Shown piece after piece: positions 1 through 7,264 of a stretch of 64,000 nt of DNA. Source of the stretch: Actinomycetota bacterium (GTDB lineage: Bacteria > Actinomycetota > Actinomycetes > Actinomycetales > Dermatophilaceae). The notes under the pieces are model-generated. The model was not told the DNA's origin. It saw nothing but the letters and a program-made list of their open reading frames with translations, and searched no databases. A program made the translations under genes and the position numbers. The stretch spans positions 1 through 64,000 of the forward strand of contig JAIUOP010000007.1 of NCBI GenBank assembly GCA_020161815.1, read 5' to 3'. Every line of letters begins with the position of its first letter. The stretch's first letter is position 1.

Positions 1-93
1 GACCTCGACAACGTCGCTGACGGCCTCAACGCCCGACCCCGCAAAACCCTCGGGTGGCGCACACCGGCCGAAGCCCTCGCCGAAGTACTGTGA
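1..93 (+). pseudogene. IS30-family transposase, C-terminal end only (runs off the window)
   Basis: The first 30 codons of the window read in frame to a TGA at 91-93. They encode the typical IS30 transposase tail, with N-x-RPRKTLGWRTPAEAL near the end, which is part of the DDE integrase core. Only the C-terminus is inside the window, so whether the element is intact cannot be judged. The next gene starts no closer than about 100 bp, as expected for an insertion-sequence right end. Identification rests on the RPRKTLGWxTPAE signature; function beyond transposition is not implied. Confidence 0.8.
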
Positions 94-97
94 AACC

Positions 98-128
98 ACA
101 TCGTTGCGTTGACCGATTGAGACCGCCG
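98..128. repeat. Putative right-end inverted repeat of the IS30-type element
   Basis: Immediately after the transposase stop lies a stretch containing CGTTGCGTTGACCGATTGAG. It resembles the weakly conserved GTTG...GATTGA pattern of IS30 ends. The left end and any target-site duplication are outside the window, so the exact boundary is inferred from position. Confidence 0.35.
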
Positions 129-144
129 TCTTGTCCTTTCGCGA

Positions 145-190
145 GTCGTGGGACTCTCGACGGGTCAGGGGCCGCTCGGGGTCCCACGAC
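145..190. terminator. Inverted repeat downstream of the histidine phosphatase gene
   Basis: Arms GTCGTGGGAC (145-154) and GTCCCACGAC (181-190) are perfectly complementary. A competing inner hairpin CTCGGG...CCCGAG overlaps the right arm (175-195). It lies about 10 bp beyond the stop of the leftward operon, so it is a probable intrinsic terminator without a clear T tract. Confidence 0.5.
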
Positions 191-199
191 CCGAGGGAG

Positions 200-877
200 T
201 CAGAAATCCGAGAGGAGCTCGGGGCGGCGTTCGAGGTGGGAGATCTCACCCATCGAGAGCAGCCGGAGCCCGCGCTCACTGTGGGCGATGCGCACGAGCC
301 CGGTGTTGGGGAACATCCCGAAGATCCGCTCCCAAGTCGCCGGGCCACCCCCGAGGATCGCGGTGGCGACGGCATTCTGGACACCTCCCGAGGTGACGAC
401 CACGGCCGTCCCCATCGGCTCCAGGCGCGCGACCACGTCCGCAAGGGCGGCATGCACGCGATCGGTGAACACGGCATACGGCTCGAGGTGATCGCCCTCC
501 CCCGCGAGCCAGGCTCCCATGGCGGCGCCGAAGAACTCCTGGAAGTCACCCGCACCATCGCCGGAGTGGGCCGCCAGGGCAGCGGTCATCGTGTCGTGGC
601 GCGGGTCGTGCGTGCGGACGATGTCATCGGCGTCGAGCTCGTTCCAGCGCTCGTCCTCCTCGACGGCATCGCCCCACCCCGCCCCCTCGAGCAGCCCCGC
701 GGCCGTCTCGCGGTGCCGACGCAGCGTGCCACTGAGGATGACACCGGGCACGATCCCGCGAGCCCGCAACTCCTCGCCCACGACGACCGCCTGCGCGTGC
801 CCCTTGGGCGTGACCTGGTCGTAGTCCTCGGCATGCCAGGACGCCTCGCCATGCCGCACGAGGATGATCCGGCTCAT
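200..877 (-). CDS. Histidine phosphatase (phosphoglycerate mutase-like) family protein
   Basis: The 225-residue protein opens with ILVRHGEASW, the RHG phospho-acceptor motif of the histidine phosphatase superfamily. A later TSGGV stretch occupies the usual place of the second catalytic His region, and no obvious second His is visible there. The ATG at 877 was chosen because it sits just before the RHG strand and overlaps the upstream kinase stop (ATGA); an earlier in-frame GTG/ATG would extend it by only six residues. It is the last gene of a four-gene operon with an acyl-CoA dehydrogenase, an SDR and an APH-like kinase. That gene order recurs around ACAD10/11-like lipid catabolism, which suggests a phosphatase acting on a phosphorylated lipid or hydroxyacyl intermediate. 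The substrate is unknown. Confidence 0.8.
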   Translation of the reverse strand: MSRIILVRHGEASWHAEDYDQVTPKGHAQAVVVGEELRARGIVPGVILSGTLRRHRETAAGLLEGAGWGDAVEEDERWNELDADDIVRTHDPRHDTMTAALAAHSGDGAGDFQEFFGAAMGAWLAGEGDHLEPYAVFTDRVHAALADVVARLEPMGTAVVVTSGGVQNAVATAILGGGPATWERIFGMFPNTGLVRIAHSERGLRLLSMGEISHLERRPELLSDF

Positions 878-1947
878 GCGAGCAGGTCCTTGCACCGCGC
901 GTCGAGGACGTGGACGACGATCCCCATGAAGCCGGCCGCGGGGTTGGTCGTCTGGCCGTGGAAGAAGCGGTAGTAGATCTGCTGCGCGATGCCGGCAAGC
1001 CGGAACGTGCCGAACAGCTCGTAGAAGCGACGATCCGACTCACTCACCATGACCCCCCGGCGATCGGCGTATGCCGTCCACACCTCTTCCCGCGTCCACA
1101 TCCCCGGGGCGTTGGTCGGCTGGAGGCGGATGTTGAGGATGTCCTGCGGGTCGTCGGCCTGCGCCCAATAGGCCATCGCTGAGCCCACATCCATGAGCGG
1201 GTCCCCCACAGTCGCCAGCTCCCAGTCGAGGACACCGACGATGCGGGTGGGGTCGGCGTGGTCGAGCACGAGGTTGTCGAAGCGGAAGTCGTTGTGGATC
1301 ATCGTGTGCGGCTGCTCGACCGGCTGGTGCGCGGCGAGCCAGGCGATCGTCTCGGCGAAGTCCCCCACGTCCTCGGTGCGCGCCCGCTGGTAGCGCTCGA
1401 TCCAGCCGCCGACCTGGCGCTCGACGTACCCCGGGCCGCGATCGAGGGAGTCCAGTCCCGAGGCGGCAAGGTCGACCCCATGCAGGTCGACGAGAGCCTG
1501 GACAGCGTTGTCGCACAGCCGATCCACCTGGGCCGGATCATCCAGGCCCACACCCTGCGGGACGTCCTTGCGCAGGATCAGGCCGTCGAGCTTGTCCATG
1601 ACGTAGAACTCACTGCCGATGACCGACTCGTCGGCGCAGTGGCCGAGCATCGTCGGCACGAGCGGATAGACCGGCTTCAGCGCCTGCTGGATCCGGAACT
1701 CGCGCGCCATGTCGTGCGCGCCCTTGGCCTTGGTGCCGACCGGCGGACGGCGCAGGATGACCTCGCGCCCGCTCGGATAGGCGAGCTGGTAGGTGAGATT
1801 CGACGCGCCGCCTGCGAACTGGCGCACCGCCGGCTCTCCGTCGAGCCCGGCGGAGTCAACAGCGTTGGCGCGCAGCCACGTTGCCACGGCATCGACGTCG
1901 AAGGCGTCCTCGGCGCGCACTTCGCGCGGTGTCGAGACGTCGCTCAC
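874..1947 (-). CDS. Phosphotransferase (APH/ACAD10-like) family protein
   Basis: A 357-residue aminoglycoside-phosphotransferase-fold kinase. Visible motifs are the nucleotide-binding RQFAGGASNLTY near residue 45, the catalytic-loop HNDFRFDNLVL near residue 217 and the metal-binding VLDWELATVGDP near residue 240. This subfamily is related to the kinase domain of ACAD10/11, which phosphorylates 4-hydroxyacyl-CoAs for beta-oxidation. The start is GTG at 1947 and overlaps the SDR stop by 4 bp (GTGA). The neighbouring acyl-CoA dehydrogenase supports a role in hydroxy- or branched-fatty-acid catabolism rather than antibiotic resistance. Specificity is inferred. Confidence 0.85.
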   Translation of the reverse strand: MSDVSTPREVRAEDAFDVDAVATWLRANAVDSAGLDGEPAVRQFAGGASNLTYQLAYPSGREVILRRPPVGTKAKGAHDMAREFRIQQALKPVYPLVPTMLGHCADESVIGSEFYVMDKLDGLILRKDVPQGVGLDDPAQVDRLCDNAVQALVDLHGVDLAASGLDSLDRGPGYVERQVGGWIERYQRARTEDVGDFAETIAWLAAHQPVEQPHTMIHNDFRFDNLVLDHADPTRIVGVLDWELATVGDPLMDVGSAMAYWAQADDPQDILNIRLQPTNAPGMWTREEVWTAYADRRGVMVSESDRRFYELFGTFRLAGIAQQIYYRFFHGQTTNPAAGFMGIVVHVLDARCKDLLA

Positions 1948-2750
1948 GCCTGGGCCTTTCCCTTGGCCTTGAGCGCTCGGTGCGCCAACCGCTGCGCACC
2001 CTTGATGGCGGATCGGTCATAGACCGGGCGGGCATAACGCTTGGTCCAGTAGGCCGTCCGACCGAGTCGGTCGGTGAGGATGATCCTCTTCCCGGCGTCG
2101 ACCCCCTTGACCACGATGGCCGCGATCTCGTCGGCGGACGCCTTGGCCTTGGTGATGAGCCGGACGCCGGTCTCCTCGAAGTCGGAGTCCTTGCCCTGGA
2201 AGGAGGTGTGCAGGTTGGTCCGGAAGAAGGCCGGGCAGACCACGGACACCTTGATGCCGAAGGGGGCCAGCTCGAAGGTCAGCGTCTCCGAGAGAGCGAC
2301 GACACCGGCCTTCGCCGCGTTGTAGCTCGACATGCCCGGTCCGTGGACGAGTCCCGCCAGCGAGGCGGTGTTGACGATGTGACCGCTCCCCTGCTCCTTG
2401 AACAGTGGCGTGAACGTCTGGCAGCCGCGCACCACGCCGAGCAGGTTGATGTCCAGCACCCGCTCCCAGTCGGCCATCGACTCCACGTCGATCCGCCCAC
2501 CGGTGGCGATGCCGGCGTTGTTGTAGAGCAGGTCCAACCCGCCCCACTCCTCCTTGACCCGGGCGAGCGCGGCGTCCCAATCCTGCTGCGCCCGAACGTC
2601 CAGGCGCAGGTATGCCGCACCGTTGGGGACGCTCTCGGGTGCGGTCTCCGCGAGGTCGCCGACCAGCACCTGGTCGCCGCGCTCGAGGTGGATCTTGACC
2701 AGCGCGAGCCCGAGTCCGGACGCTCCGCCGGTGACGAGGACCCGGCTCAT
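1944..2750 (-). CDS. SDR family oxidoreductase
   Basis: The 268-residue classical short-chain dehydrogenase has an N-terminal TGGASGLG dinucleotide-binding motif, the NNAG motif near residue 83, a catalytic Ser in NTASLAG and YNAAK (Tyr/Lys) near residue 152. It is expected to be an NAD(P)-dependent cytosolic oxidoreductase acting on a hydroxy- or keto-acyl substrate. Its ATG overlaps the stop of the upstream acyl-CoA dehydrogenase (ATGA) and its own stop overlaps the kinase GTG, so it is translationally coupled within the operon. The C-terminal basic tail (KAKGKAQA) is ordinary for the family. Confidence 0.88.
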   Translation of the reverse strand: MSRVLVTGGASGLGLALVKIHLERGDQVLVGDLAETAPESVPNGAAYLRLDVRAQQDWDAALARVKEEWGGLDLLYNNAGIATGGRIDVESMADWERVLDINLLGVVRGCQTFTPLFKEQGSGHIVNTASLAGLVHGPGMSSYNAAKAGVVALSETLTFELAPFGIKVSVVCPAFFRTNLHTSFQGKDSDFEETGVRLITKAKASADEIAAIVVKGVDAGKRIILTDRLGRTAYWTKRYARPVYDRSAIKGAQRLAHRALKAKGKAQA

Positions 2751-4051
2751 GACTGCGCTCCCGTCACAGAGGAAGGCGAGGTCGCCGACTCGGCCGCGCG
2801 GGCGGCGTACGGCTTGAGCAGGTGACGGGCGACGACGCCGAGGTGGACCTCGTCGGGTCCGTCGGCGAGGCGGAGCGAGCGGGCGCCGGCATACGCCGCG
2901 GCGAGCGGGAAGTCGTTGCTCATGCCACCGCCACCGTGGAGCTGGATCGCGAGGTCGACGACGTCACAGGCCATCTGCGGAGTGGCGGCCTTGATCTCGG
3001 AGACCTCGGAGAGCGCGCCGGCCGTGCCGTAGGTGTCGAGCTTCCAGGCGGCGTGGAGGACGTGCAGGCGCGCCTGGTTGATGGCGATGCGGGCCTTGGC
3101 GAGCTTCTCGCGGTTGCCGCCGAGGTTGGCGATCGGCTTGCCGAAGGCGACGCGCGTGGTGGCGCGCTCGCAGGCGAGCTCGAGGGCCTTCTCGGCGAGG
3201 CCGATGAGGCGCATGCAGTGGTGCACGCGTCCCGGCCCGAGGCGACCCTGCGCGATCGCGAACGCCATCCCGGGCCCACCGATGATCGACTCCAGCGGCA
3301 GCCGGACGTCGGTGAGCGTGACCTCGCCGTGCCCGATCGGCTCGTCGTAGACGCCCATCGCGGTGAGCATCCGCTCGACCTTCACGCCCGGGGCATCCAT
3401 CGGGACGAGGACCATCGAGTGCTGCACGTGCCGACCCGCTGACTCGTCGGTCAGACCCATGAACACGCCGACCTTGCAGTCGGGGTGGCCGGCGCCGGTG
3501 GACCACCACTTGCGCCCGTTGAGGACGACTTCGTCGCCGTCGATGCGTGCGGTCGCAGCCATGTTCGTCGCGTCCGAGGAGGCGACGCCGGGCTCGGTCA
3601 TGAGGAAGGTGCTGCGGATCCGGCCGTCGAGGAGCGGCTCGAGCCAGCGGTCCTTCTGCTCCTGCGAGCCGTACTTGAGGAGGACCTCCATGTTGCCGGT
3701 GTCGGGGGCGTTGCAGTTGAACACCAGCGGCGCCGTGAAGGTGCGGCCCATCTGCTCGGCGATCGGCGCATAGTCGAGGTTGGTCAGGCCGGTGCCGCCG
3801 TCGGTGCCATAGCGCTCGGCATAGGGGCCCTCGTGCCCGGCGGGGATGAAGAGGTTCCACAGGCCCTGCGCGCGGGCCTTGCCCTTGAGCTCCTCGATGA
3901 GCGGGTGCGGCGCCCAGGCGTCCTCGCCGCGGGCACGGCGGGCCTCGATGTCGGCCCAGAGGACCGGCTCGACCGGCTCGATGTGCTCGTCGATGAAGGT
4001 GCGGACGCGCGCAGTGAGGTCGGCGGCGCGGGGCGATGGGGCGAAGTCCAT
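2747..4051 (-). CDS. Acyl-CoA dehydrogenase family protein (ACAD10/11-like)
   Basis: A 434-residue flavoprotein with the ACAD layout: helical N-terminal domain, middle beta domain (FLMTEPGVASSDATNM near residue 150, NGRKWWSTGA) and C-terminal helical domain ending with the HGGGGMS FAD-contact stretch near residue 373. It should oxidise a fatty acyl-CoA to the enoyl-CoA with electron-transfer flavoprotein. The ATG at 4051 is preceded on the minus strand by TAGGGT six bases upstream, a -10 box placed for a leaderless message. It is the first gene of the operon and is divergent from the TetR gene, with a shared palindromic operator at 4072-4086. Confidence 0.9.
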   Translation of the reverse strand: MDFAPSPRAADLTARVRTFIDEHIEPVEPVLWADIEARRARGEDAWAPHPLIEELKGKARAQGLWNLFIPAGHEGPYAERYGTDGGTGLTNLDYAPIAEQMGRTFTAPLVFNCNAPDTGNMEVLLKYGSQEQKDRWLEPLLDGRIRSTFLMTEPGVASSDATNMAATARIDGDEVVLNGRKWWSTGAGHPDCKVGVFMGLTDESAGRHVQHSMVLVPMDAPGVKVERMLTAMGVYDEPIGHGEVTLTDVRLPLESIIGGPGMAFAIAQGRLGPGRVHHCMRLIGLAEKALELACERATTRVAFGKPIANLGGNREKLAKARIAINQARLHVLHAAWKLDTYGTAGALSEVSEIKAATPQMACDVVDLAIQLHGGGGMSNDFPLAAAYAGARSLRLADGPDEVHLGVVARHLLKPYAARAAESATSPSSVTGAQS

Positions 4052-4071
4052 GGCTTGACCCTAGCCCGCTG

Positions 4072-4086
4072 TTGAGCAATGCTCAA
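4072..4086. promoter_or_regulatory. Palindromic operator TTGAGCaatGCTCAA between the ACAD operon and TetR
   Basis: A perfect 6+3+6 palindrome sits between the divergent acyl-CoA dehydrogenase (ATG 4051) and TetR (ATG 4091). It overlaps the region where both promoters must lie. It is the natural candidate for the binding site of the adjacent TetR regulator. An in-frame ATG at 4079 lies inside the palindrome, which argues against using it as the TetR start. Confidence 0.7.
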
Positions 4087-4090
4087 TAGT

Positions 4091-4723
4091 ATGCCGCGTC
4101 ACAGCTCCGAGGTCGCCGCACCTCGCGCTCGACTCACCCCCGAGGACCGGCGCCGTCAGTTGGTCGGGATCGGGCTGCGGAAGTTCGTCGAGCGACCCGT
4201 CCAGGAGCTCTCCCTCGACGAGGTGGCGGCGGAGGCGGGGGTGTCGCGCGGGCTGCTCTTCCACTACTTCCCGACCAAGACCGCCTACCACCGGGCCGTG
4301 GTCGCCGCGGCCGGCCGGCGGGTCCTGCGCAACGTGCGCCCTGACGAGGGACTCTCGGGCGAGGCGGCACTGCGGCAGCTGGTGGACCGCTTCGTGCGAC
4401 AGGTCGACCGGCGACGCGCCTTCTACTTGGCCCTGGTCTTCGGGCAGCTGCCGGGGGCCAGTGGCGAAGAGGCCGGCGAGCAGCCGGTCGCCGCCACGCT
4501 GAGGTCGGCGCTGACCGGGCTCGTCTGCGAGGTGATGGGCTTCGGGGAGGCGCAGCGAGCCGTGGTCCACGGGTGGGTGGCCTATGTCGAGGACCGGGCG
4601 CTCGCCCTCACCGGCGGGGCCACCGACGACGAGATCGTGGCGCTGGTCGATCACTGCTCAGCCGCGCTGGGAGCCCTGGTGGCGCTCACCGAGGCCCCAC
4701 ACGGCATACCCTCCGGGGTATAG
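4091..4723 (+). CDS. TetR/AcrR family transcriptional regulator
   Basis: The 210-residue protein has an N-terminal helix-turn-helix of the TetR type (SLDEVAAEAGVSRGLLFHYFPTK, about residues 40-62) and a helical ligand domain. The family binds small effectors and represses divergent genes. It probably controls the acyl-CoA dehydrogenase operon on the other side of the operator at 4072-4086, in response to an acyl-CoA or related ligand. ATG 4091 lies inside a GTATGCCG octamer and is preferred over ATG 4079, which falls within the operator. The stop overlaps the ATACCC...GGGTAT operator of the next operon. Confidence 0.85.
   Translation: MPRHSSEVAAPRARLTPEDRRRQLVGIGLRKFVERPVQELSLDEVAAEAGVSRGLLFHYFPTKTAYHRAVVAAAGRRVLRNVRPDEGLSGEAALRQLVDRFVRQVDRRRAFYLALVFGQLPGASGEEAGEQPVAATLRSALTGLVCEVMGFGEAQRAVVHGWVAYVEDRALALTGGATDDEIVALVDHCSAALGALVALTEAPHGIPSGV
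4706..4721. promoter_or_regulatory. CstR/CsoR-type operator ATACCCTCCGGGGTAT
   Basis: This 16-bp palindrome (ATACCC/GGGTAT half-sites) matches the other five sites in the window. It overlaps TATAGT at 4719-4724, a good -10 box six bases before the ATG at 4731. A repressor bound here would block a leaderless promoter. It lies over the final codons of the upstream TetR gene. Confidence 0.75.
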
Positions 4724-4730
4724 TCCCCGC

Positions 4731-5195
4731 ATGGTTGCCGCGCTGTCTCGCTGGTCCGCTCGCCGCTGGGTGGCCGCCGCTCTGGGCGCCATCGGCAGCG
4801 GTCTGCTCATCGCCCTCGTGACGGCGATGATCGACAACCCGGTCTTCGGCCGGGCCGTCCCGACGACCTGGTGGGCTTGGCCGGTGCTGGCGATCTCCTC
4901 GGTCCTTTCCGGGCTGCTGCTCGCGAGCTATGTCCGCGACCCGGGTGTCACCGTCGACGAGCACGTGACGCGCAGCGGAGGCATCGGCGGGTTGCTCACG
5001 GTGTTCGCCGTCGGCTGCCCGGTCTGCAACAAGCTCGTCCTGCTGGCCCTGGGGTCGGCAGGGGCGATGCAATGGTTCGCTCCGGTGCAGCCCTTCCTGG
5101 GCATCGCCGCCCTGGCCCTGCTGGCATGGGGGCTGCGGACCCGCCTGCGCGGAGAAGTCGCCTGCCCGGTCACCGCTGCGGTCGCGACGGAGTGA
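4731..5195 (+). CDS. Small integral membrane protein with CPVCN motif
   Basis: A 154-residue protein with about four hydrophobic segments (roughly residues 12-32, 42-62, 85-110 and 115-135). A paired-cysteine motif GCPVCNK occurs near residue 100 at the start of a membrane segment, and a further Cys (GEVACPV) near the C-terminus. I do not recognise a named family. The CPxC arrangement in a membrane helix suggests thiol or metal chemistry. It is the first gene of an operon with PIG-L and a second small membrane protein. Its leaderless promoter is embedded in an operator shared with persulfide-detoxification genes, so a role in reactive-sulfur handling or export is inferred from context. Confidence 0.75.
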   Translation: MVAALSRWSARRWVAAALGAIGSGLLIALVTAMIDNPVFGRAVPTTWWAWPVLAISSVLSGLLLASYVRDPGVTVDEHVTRSGGIGGLLTVFAVGCPVCNKLVLLALGSAGAMQWFAPVQPFLGIAALALLAWGLRTRLRGEVACPVTAAVATE

Positions 5196-5197
5196 TC

Positions 5198-5899
5198 ATG
5201 CCGACCGCACAGCTGCCCACCTGGCGTCATGTCCTCGTCGTCGTGGCCCACCCGGACGACGAGTCCTTCGGCCTCGGGGGCGTCATCGACGCATTCATCC
5301 GGGCGGGCGCGACCGTCGACGTCCTGTGCTTCACCCAGGGGGAGGCCTCCACGCTGGGGGCCTCGGAGCACCTGGCCCAGACTCGCGCCGAGGAGCTGCG
5401 CACGGCCGCAGAGGCCCTGGGAGCCCGCTCAGCGGTGTTGCGACGCCACCCCGATGGGGGACTGGACGGCATACCCTCCGAGATCCTGGACGAGGACGTG
5501 CGCGCGATGGTCGGGCGAGTGCTGGCCGACGGGCTGCTGGCCTTCGACAGCTCGGGCATCACCGGGCACCCGGACCATGTCGCCGCCACCGCATCGGCAC
5601 TGCGCGTGGGGCGCGCCCTTGACCTGCCCGTCCTCGCCTGGACGCTCGACGCGGCGGTCGCCGCCACCCTGCGCGCCGAGACCGGCGCGCCCTTCGTCGG
5701 GTGCGGTCCCGAAGAGCTCTCAATGCAGGTGCAGGTCGACCGGACCACCCAACGGCGTGCGATCTCCTGCCACGCCAGTCAGGCCGTCCCGTCCAGCGTG
5801 CTCTGGCGCCGCCTCGAGTTGCAGGGGGACCACGAGTCGCTGCGCTGGCTTCACCGCACCGACAGTGATCGGGACGAAGCGAACGGCCAGGTCCGATGA
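5198..5899 (+). CDS. PIG-L (LmbE-like) family deacetylase
   Basis: A 233-residue zinc hydrolase. AHPDDESFGLGG near residue 20 and GHPDHVAA near residue 128 provide the Zn-binding His-Asp and His residues of the PIG-L/LmbE fold. Family members deacetylate N-acetylglucosaminyl substrates. In actinobacteria this includes MshB (mycothiol synthesis) and Mca, which cleaves mycothiol S-conjugates. The start is two bases after the preceding stop. The final codons overlap the next ATG (ATGA), giving tight coupling to two membrane proteins. Placement behind a CstR-type operator suggests a low-molecular-weight thiol substrate, such as a mycothiol persulfide or conjugate; this is inference only. Confidence 0.88.
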   Translation: MPTAQLPTWRHVLVVVAHPDDESFGLGGVIDAFIRAGATVDVLCFTQGEASTLGASEHLAQTRAEELRTAAEALGARSAVLRRHPDGGLDGIPSEILDEDVRAMVGRVLADGLLAFDSSGITGHPDHVAATASALRVGRALDLPVLAWTLDAAVAATLRAETGAPFVGCGPEELSMQVQVDRTTQRRAISCHASQAVPSSVLWRRLELQGDHESLRWLHRTDSDRDEANGQVR

Positions 5900-6366
5900 G
5901 TCAATCCGACGACAAGGACGACGTCCGCGACCACAGCGACCTGCCTGGCGTGCGCGCCCTCATGACCCGACCGGTGCTCGGACCCGACACCGGTCGATCG
6001 CCGTCGCGTCTGCTGCGTGCGCCGTGGAGCACGGCCCGCCGACGAGTGGCGGTGGCCGCACTCTCCCTCCTGGCGGGGTGGGCCATCTTGCCGGCGGCGC
6101 CACTGAGCCTGCTGGGGTGGGCAGTGCTCGCCCTGACGGCACTGGGGGCCGCCCTGACGTGGGCAACCTACGTGCCCGAGCGCGGGCAGCGCCTGGGCGA
6201 CCTCATCGGCAGCCCGTGTGGAATCGGCGGCGCCCTGTTCCCGCTGCTCGGACTCATGGCCGCGACGACCCCGGGAGCGGGGTTCAGCGGTCAGGTGATG
6301 GGGCTCGGGTTCGTGGGCATGGGACTGGCCCAACGCCTCTTCGGCGGCGACGCCTGCCGCCGCTGA
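5896..6366 (+). CDS. Small membrane protein, third gene of the PIG-L operon
   Basis: A 156-residue protein with a charged N-terminus of about 45 residues, then hydrophobic segments near residues 52-70, 74-92 and 110-145. A GSPCGIGG motif occurs near residue 106, and a GDACRR tail carries a second Cys. Its architecture parallels the first gene of the operon (membrane segments with a Gly-Cys-Pro or Pro-Cys-Gly turn), so the two may be distant relatives or partners. The ATG overlaps the PIG-L stop. No known family is recognised; the role is inferred only from operon context. Confidence 0.7.
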   Translation: MSQSDDKDDVRDHSDLPGVRALMTRPVLGPDTGRSPSRLLRAPWSTARRRVAVAALSLLAGWAILPAAPLSLLGWAVLALTALGAALTWATYVPERGQRLGDLIGSPCGIGGALFPLLGLMAATTPGAGFSGQVMGLGFVGMGLAQRLFGGDACRR

Positions 6367-6386
6367 AGCGCGATGCGCGACTCCGC

Positions 6387-7097
6387 TCAGGCGTCCGTGG
6401 GCGCCGGTGCCGTCGCGAACGGCCCGACCACGACCTCGCGGCCGCCAGCACCCCAGGCGCTCGTGCCACCGGCGACCGAGTAGGCCTCGATGCCGTTGCT
6501 CCGGAGGAAGTCGGTGGCCTGCAGGCTGCGGTTGCCCGAGGCGCAGATGACATAGAGCGGGCCATCACCGGCGAGCTCGGCGACCTTCTCGGGGACGCTG
6601 CGCAGGGGCACCAGCTCGGCGCCGGGGACGTGACCGGCGCGGTACTCCATCGGTTCACGCACGTCGATCACGCGGCCACCGGACTCCAGCGCGACGGCGA
6701 GGTCATCGACCTGCACCTCGCGCGGCTTGTCGAGCAGCTCGCGCTGCTCGGCGACCTGGGCGTGCACCTCGGTCATGTCCAGCGCCTTGACCCCGGCGAT
6801 GACCTGCTCGAGGGCCTGCGCGGGGAGCGCGCCCGGCTGGGAGAAGACGAGCACGCCCTCCCGGAAGGCCATGAGGGTGGGGATCGAGGTGATCTGCGCA
6901 GAGGCGGCCACGCCCGTCGCCTCCTCGGTGTCGACCTTGGCGAAGGTGACGTCCGGGTGCTGCTCGGACGCCGCCTCGAAGATCGGCGCGAACTGGCGGC
7001 ACGGCCCGCACCACGCCGCCCAGAAGTCGACGAGGACGATGTCGTGGTCGGCGATGGCCGACTCGAAGGTCTCGTCGGTCAGGTTGATCGTGGCCAT
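6387..7097 (-). CDS. Thioredoxin-rhodanese fusion protein
   Basis: A 236-residue two-domain protein. Residues 1-110 are a thioredoxin with WCGPC (Cys30, Cys33) and the cis-Pro stretch TSIPT. Residues about 125-225 are a rhodanese with the ICASGNRS active loop (Cys185). The rhodanese Cys should carry a persulfide that the fused thioredoxin could reduce, releasing sulfide. The start has a GGAG ribosome-binding site at 7102-7110 and a TATAAA -10 box (7145-7150, minus strand) abutting the operator at 7148-7163. The N-terminal half is closely similar to the stand-alone thioredoxin at 37295-37657, indicating duplication within one regulon. Confidence 0.93.
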   Translation of the reverse strand: MATINLTDETFESAIADHDIVLVDFWAAWCGPCRQFAPIFEAASEQHPDVTFAKVDTEEATGVAASAQITSIPTLMAFREGVLVFSQPGALPAQALEQVIAGVKALDMTEVHAQVAEQRELLDKPREVQVDDLAVALESGGRVIDVREPMEYRAGHVPGAELVPLRSVPEKVAELAGDGPLYVICASGNRSLQATDFLRSNGIEAYSVAGGTSAWGAGGREVVVGPFATAPAPTDA

Positions 7098-7147
7098 GGG
7101 AACTCCTCGAGATGCGGGGCGTGTGAGCCGGCGCCGACCGGCAATTT

Positions 7148-7163
7148 ATACCCCCTAGGGTAT
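7148..7163. promoter_or_regulatory. CstR/CsoR-type operator ATACCCCCTAGGGTAT
   Basis: A 16-bp palindrome immediately upstream of the thioredoxin-rhodanese promoter. It is identical base for base to the site at 31194-31209 in front of the CstB-like and rhodanese lipoprotein genes. It overlaps the -10 region read on the minus strand, as expected for a repressor site. Confidence 0.82.
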
Positions 7164-7183
7164 CAGGAACTGAGGCCTCGCCA

Positions 7184-7243
7184 TCGAGTGGTCACGTGTG
7201 GTCGCTTTGGCAATCGCCAAAGCGACAACAAGTGACCACTCGA
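7184..7243. repeat. Long intergenic hairpin, family A (28-bp arms)
   Basis: Arms 7184-7211 and 7216-7243 pair at 26 of 28 positions around a 4-nt AATC loop. It begins about 20 bp beyond the stop of the molybdopterin oxidoreductase and could terminate it, although no T tract follows. The outer arm (TCGAGTGG[T/G]CAC...GTCGC) is shared with the hairpin at 20651-20710, so it is a repeated element rather than a unique terminator. Confidence 0.75.
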
Positions 7244-7264
7244 CTGGAGAGGTAAGGGCGCGGC

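Noticed and set aside
4079..4091. TetR start at ATG 4079
   Set aside because: This ATG lies inside the TTGAGCAATGCTCAA operator; the next in-frame ATG at 4091 clears it and keeps the HTH intact.
5229..7235. A 668-residue rightward frame across PIG-L and the thioredoxin-rhodanese gene
   Set aside because: It is out of frame with PIG-L and antisense to the thioredoxin fusion; the Ser/Arg/Pro-rich composition is a GC-rich artefact.
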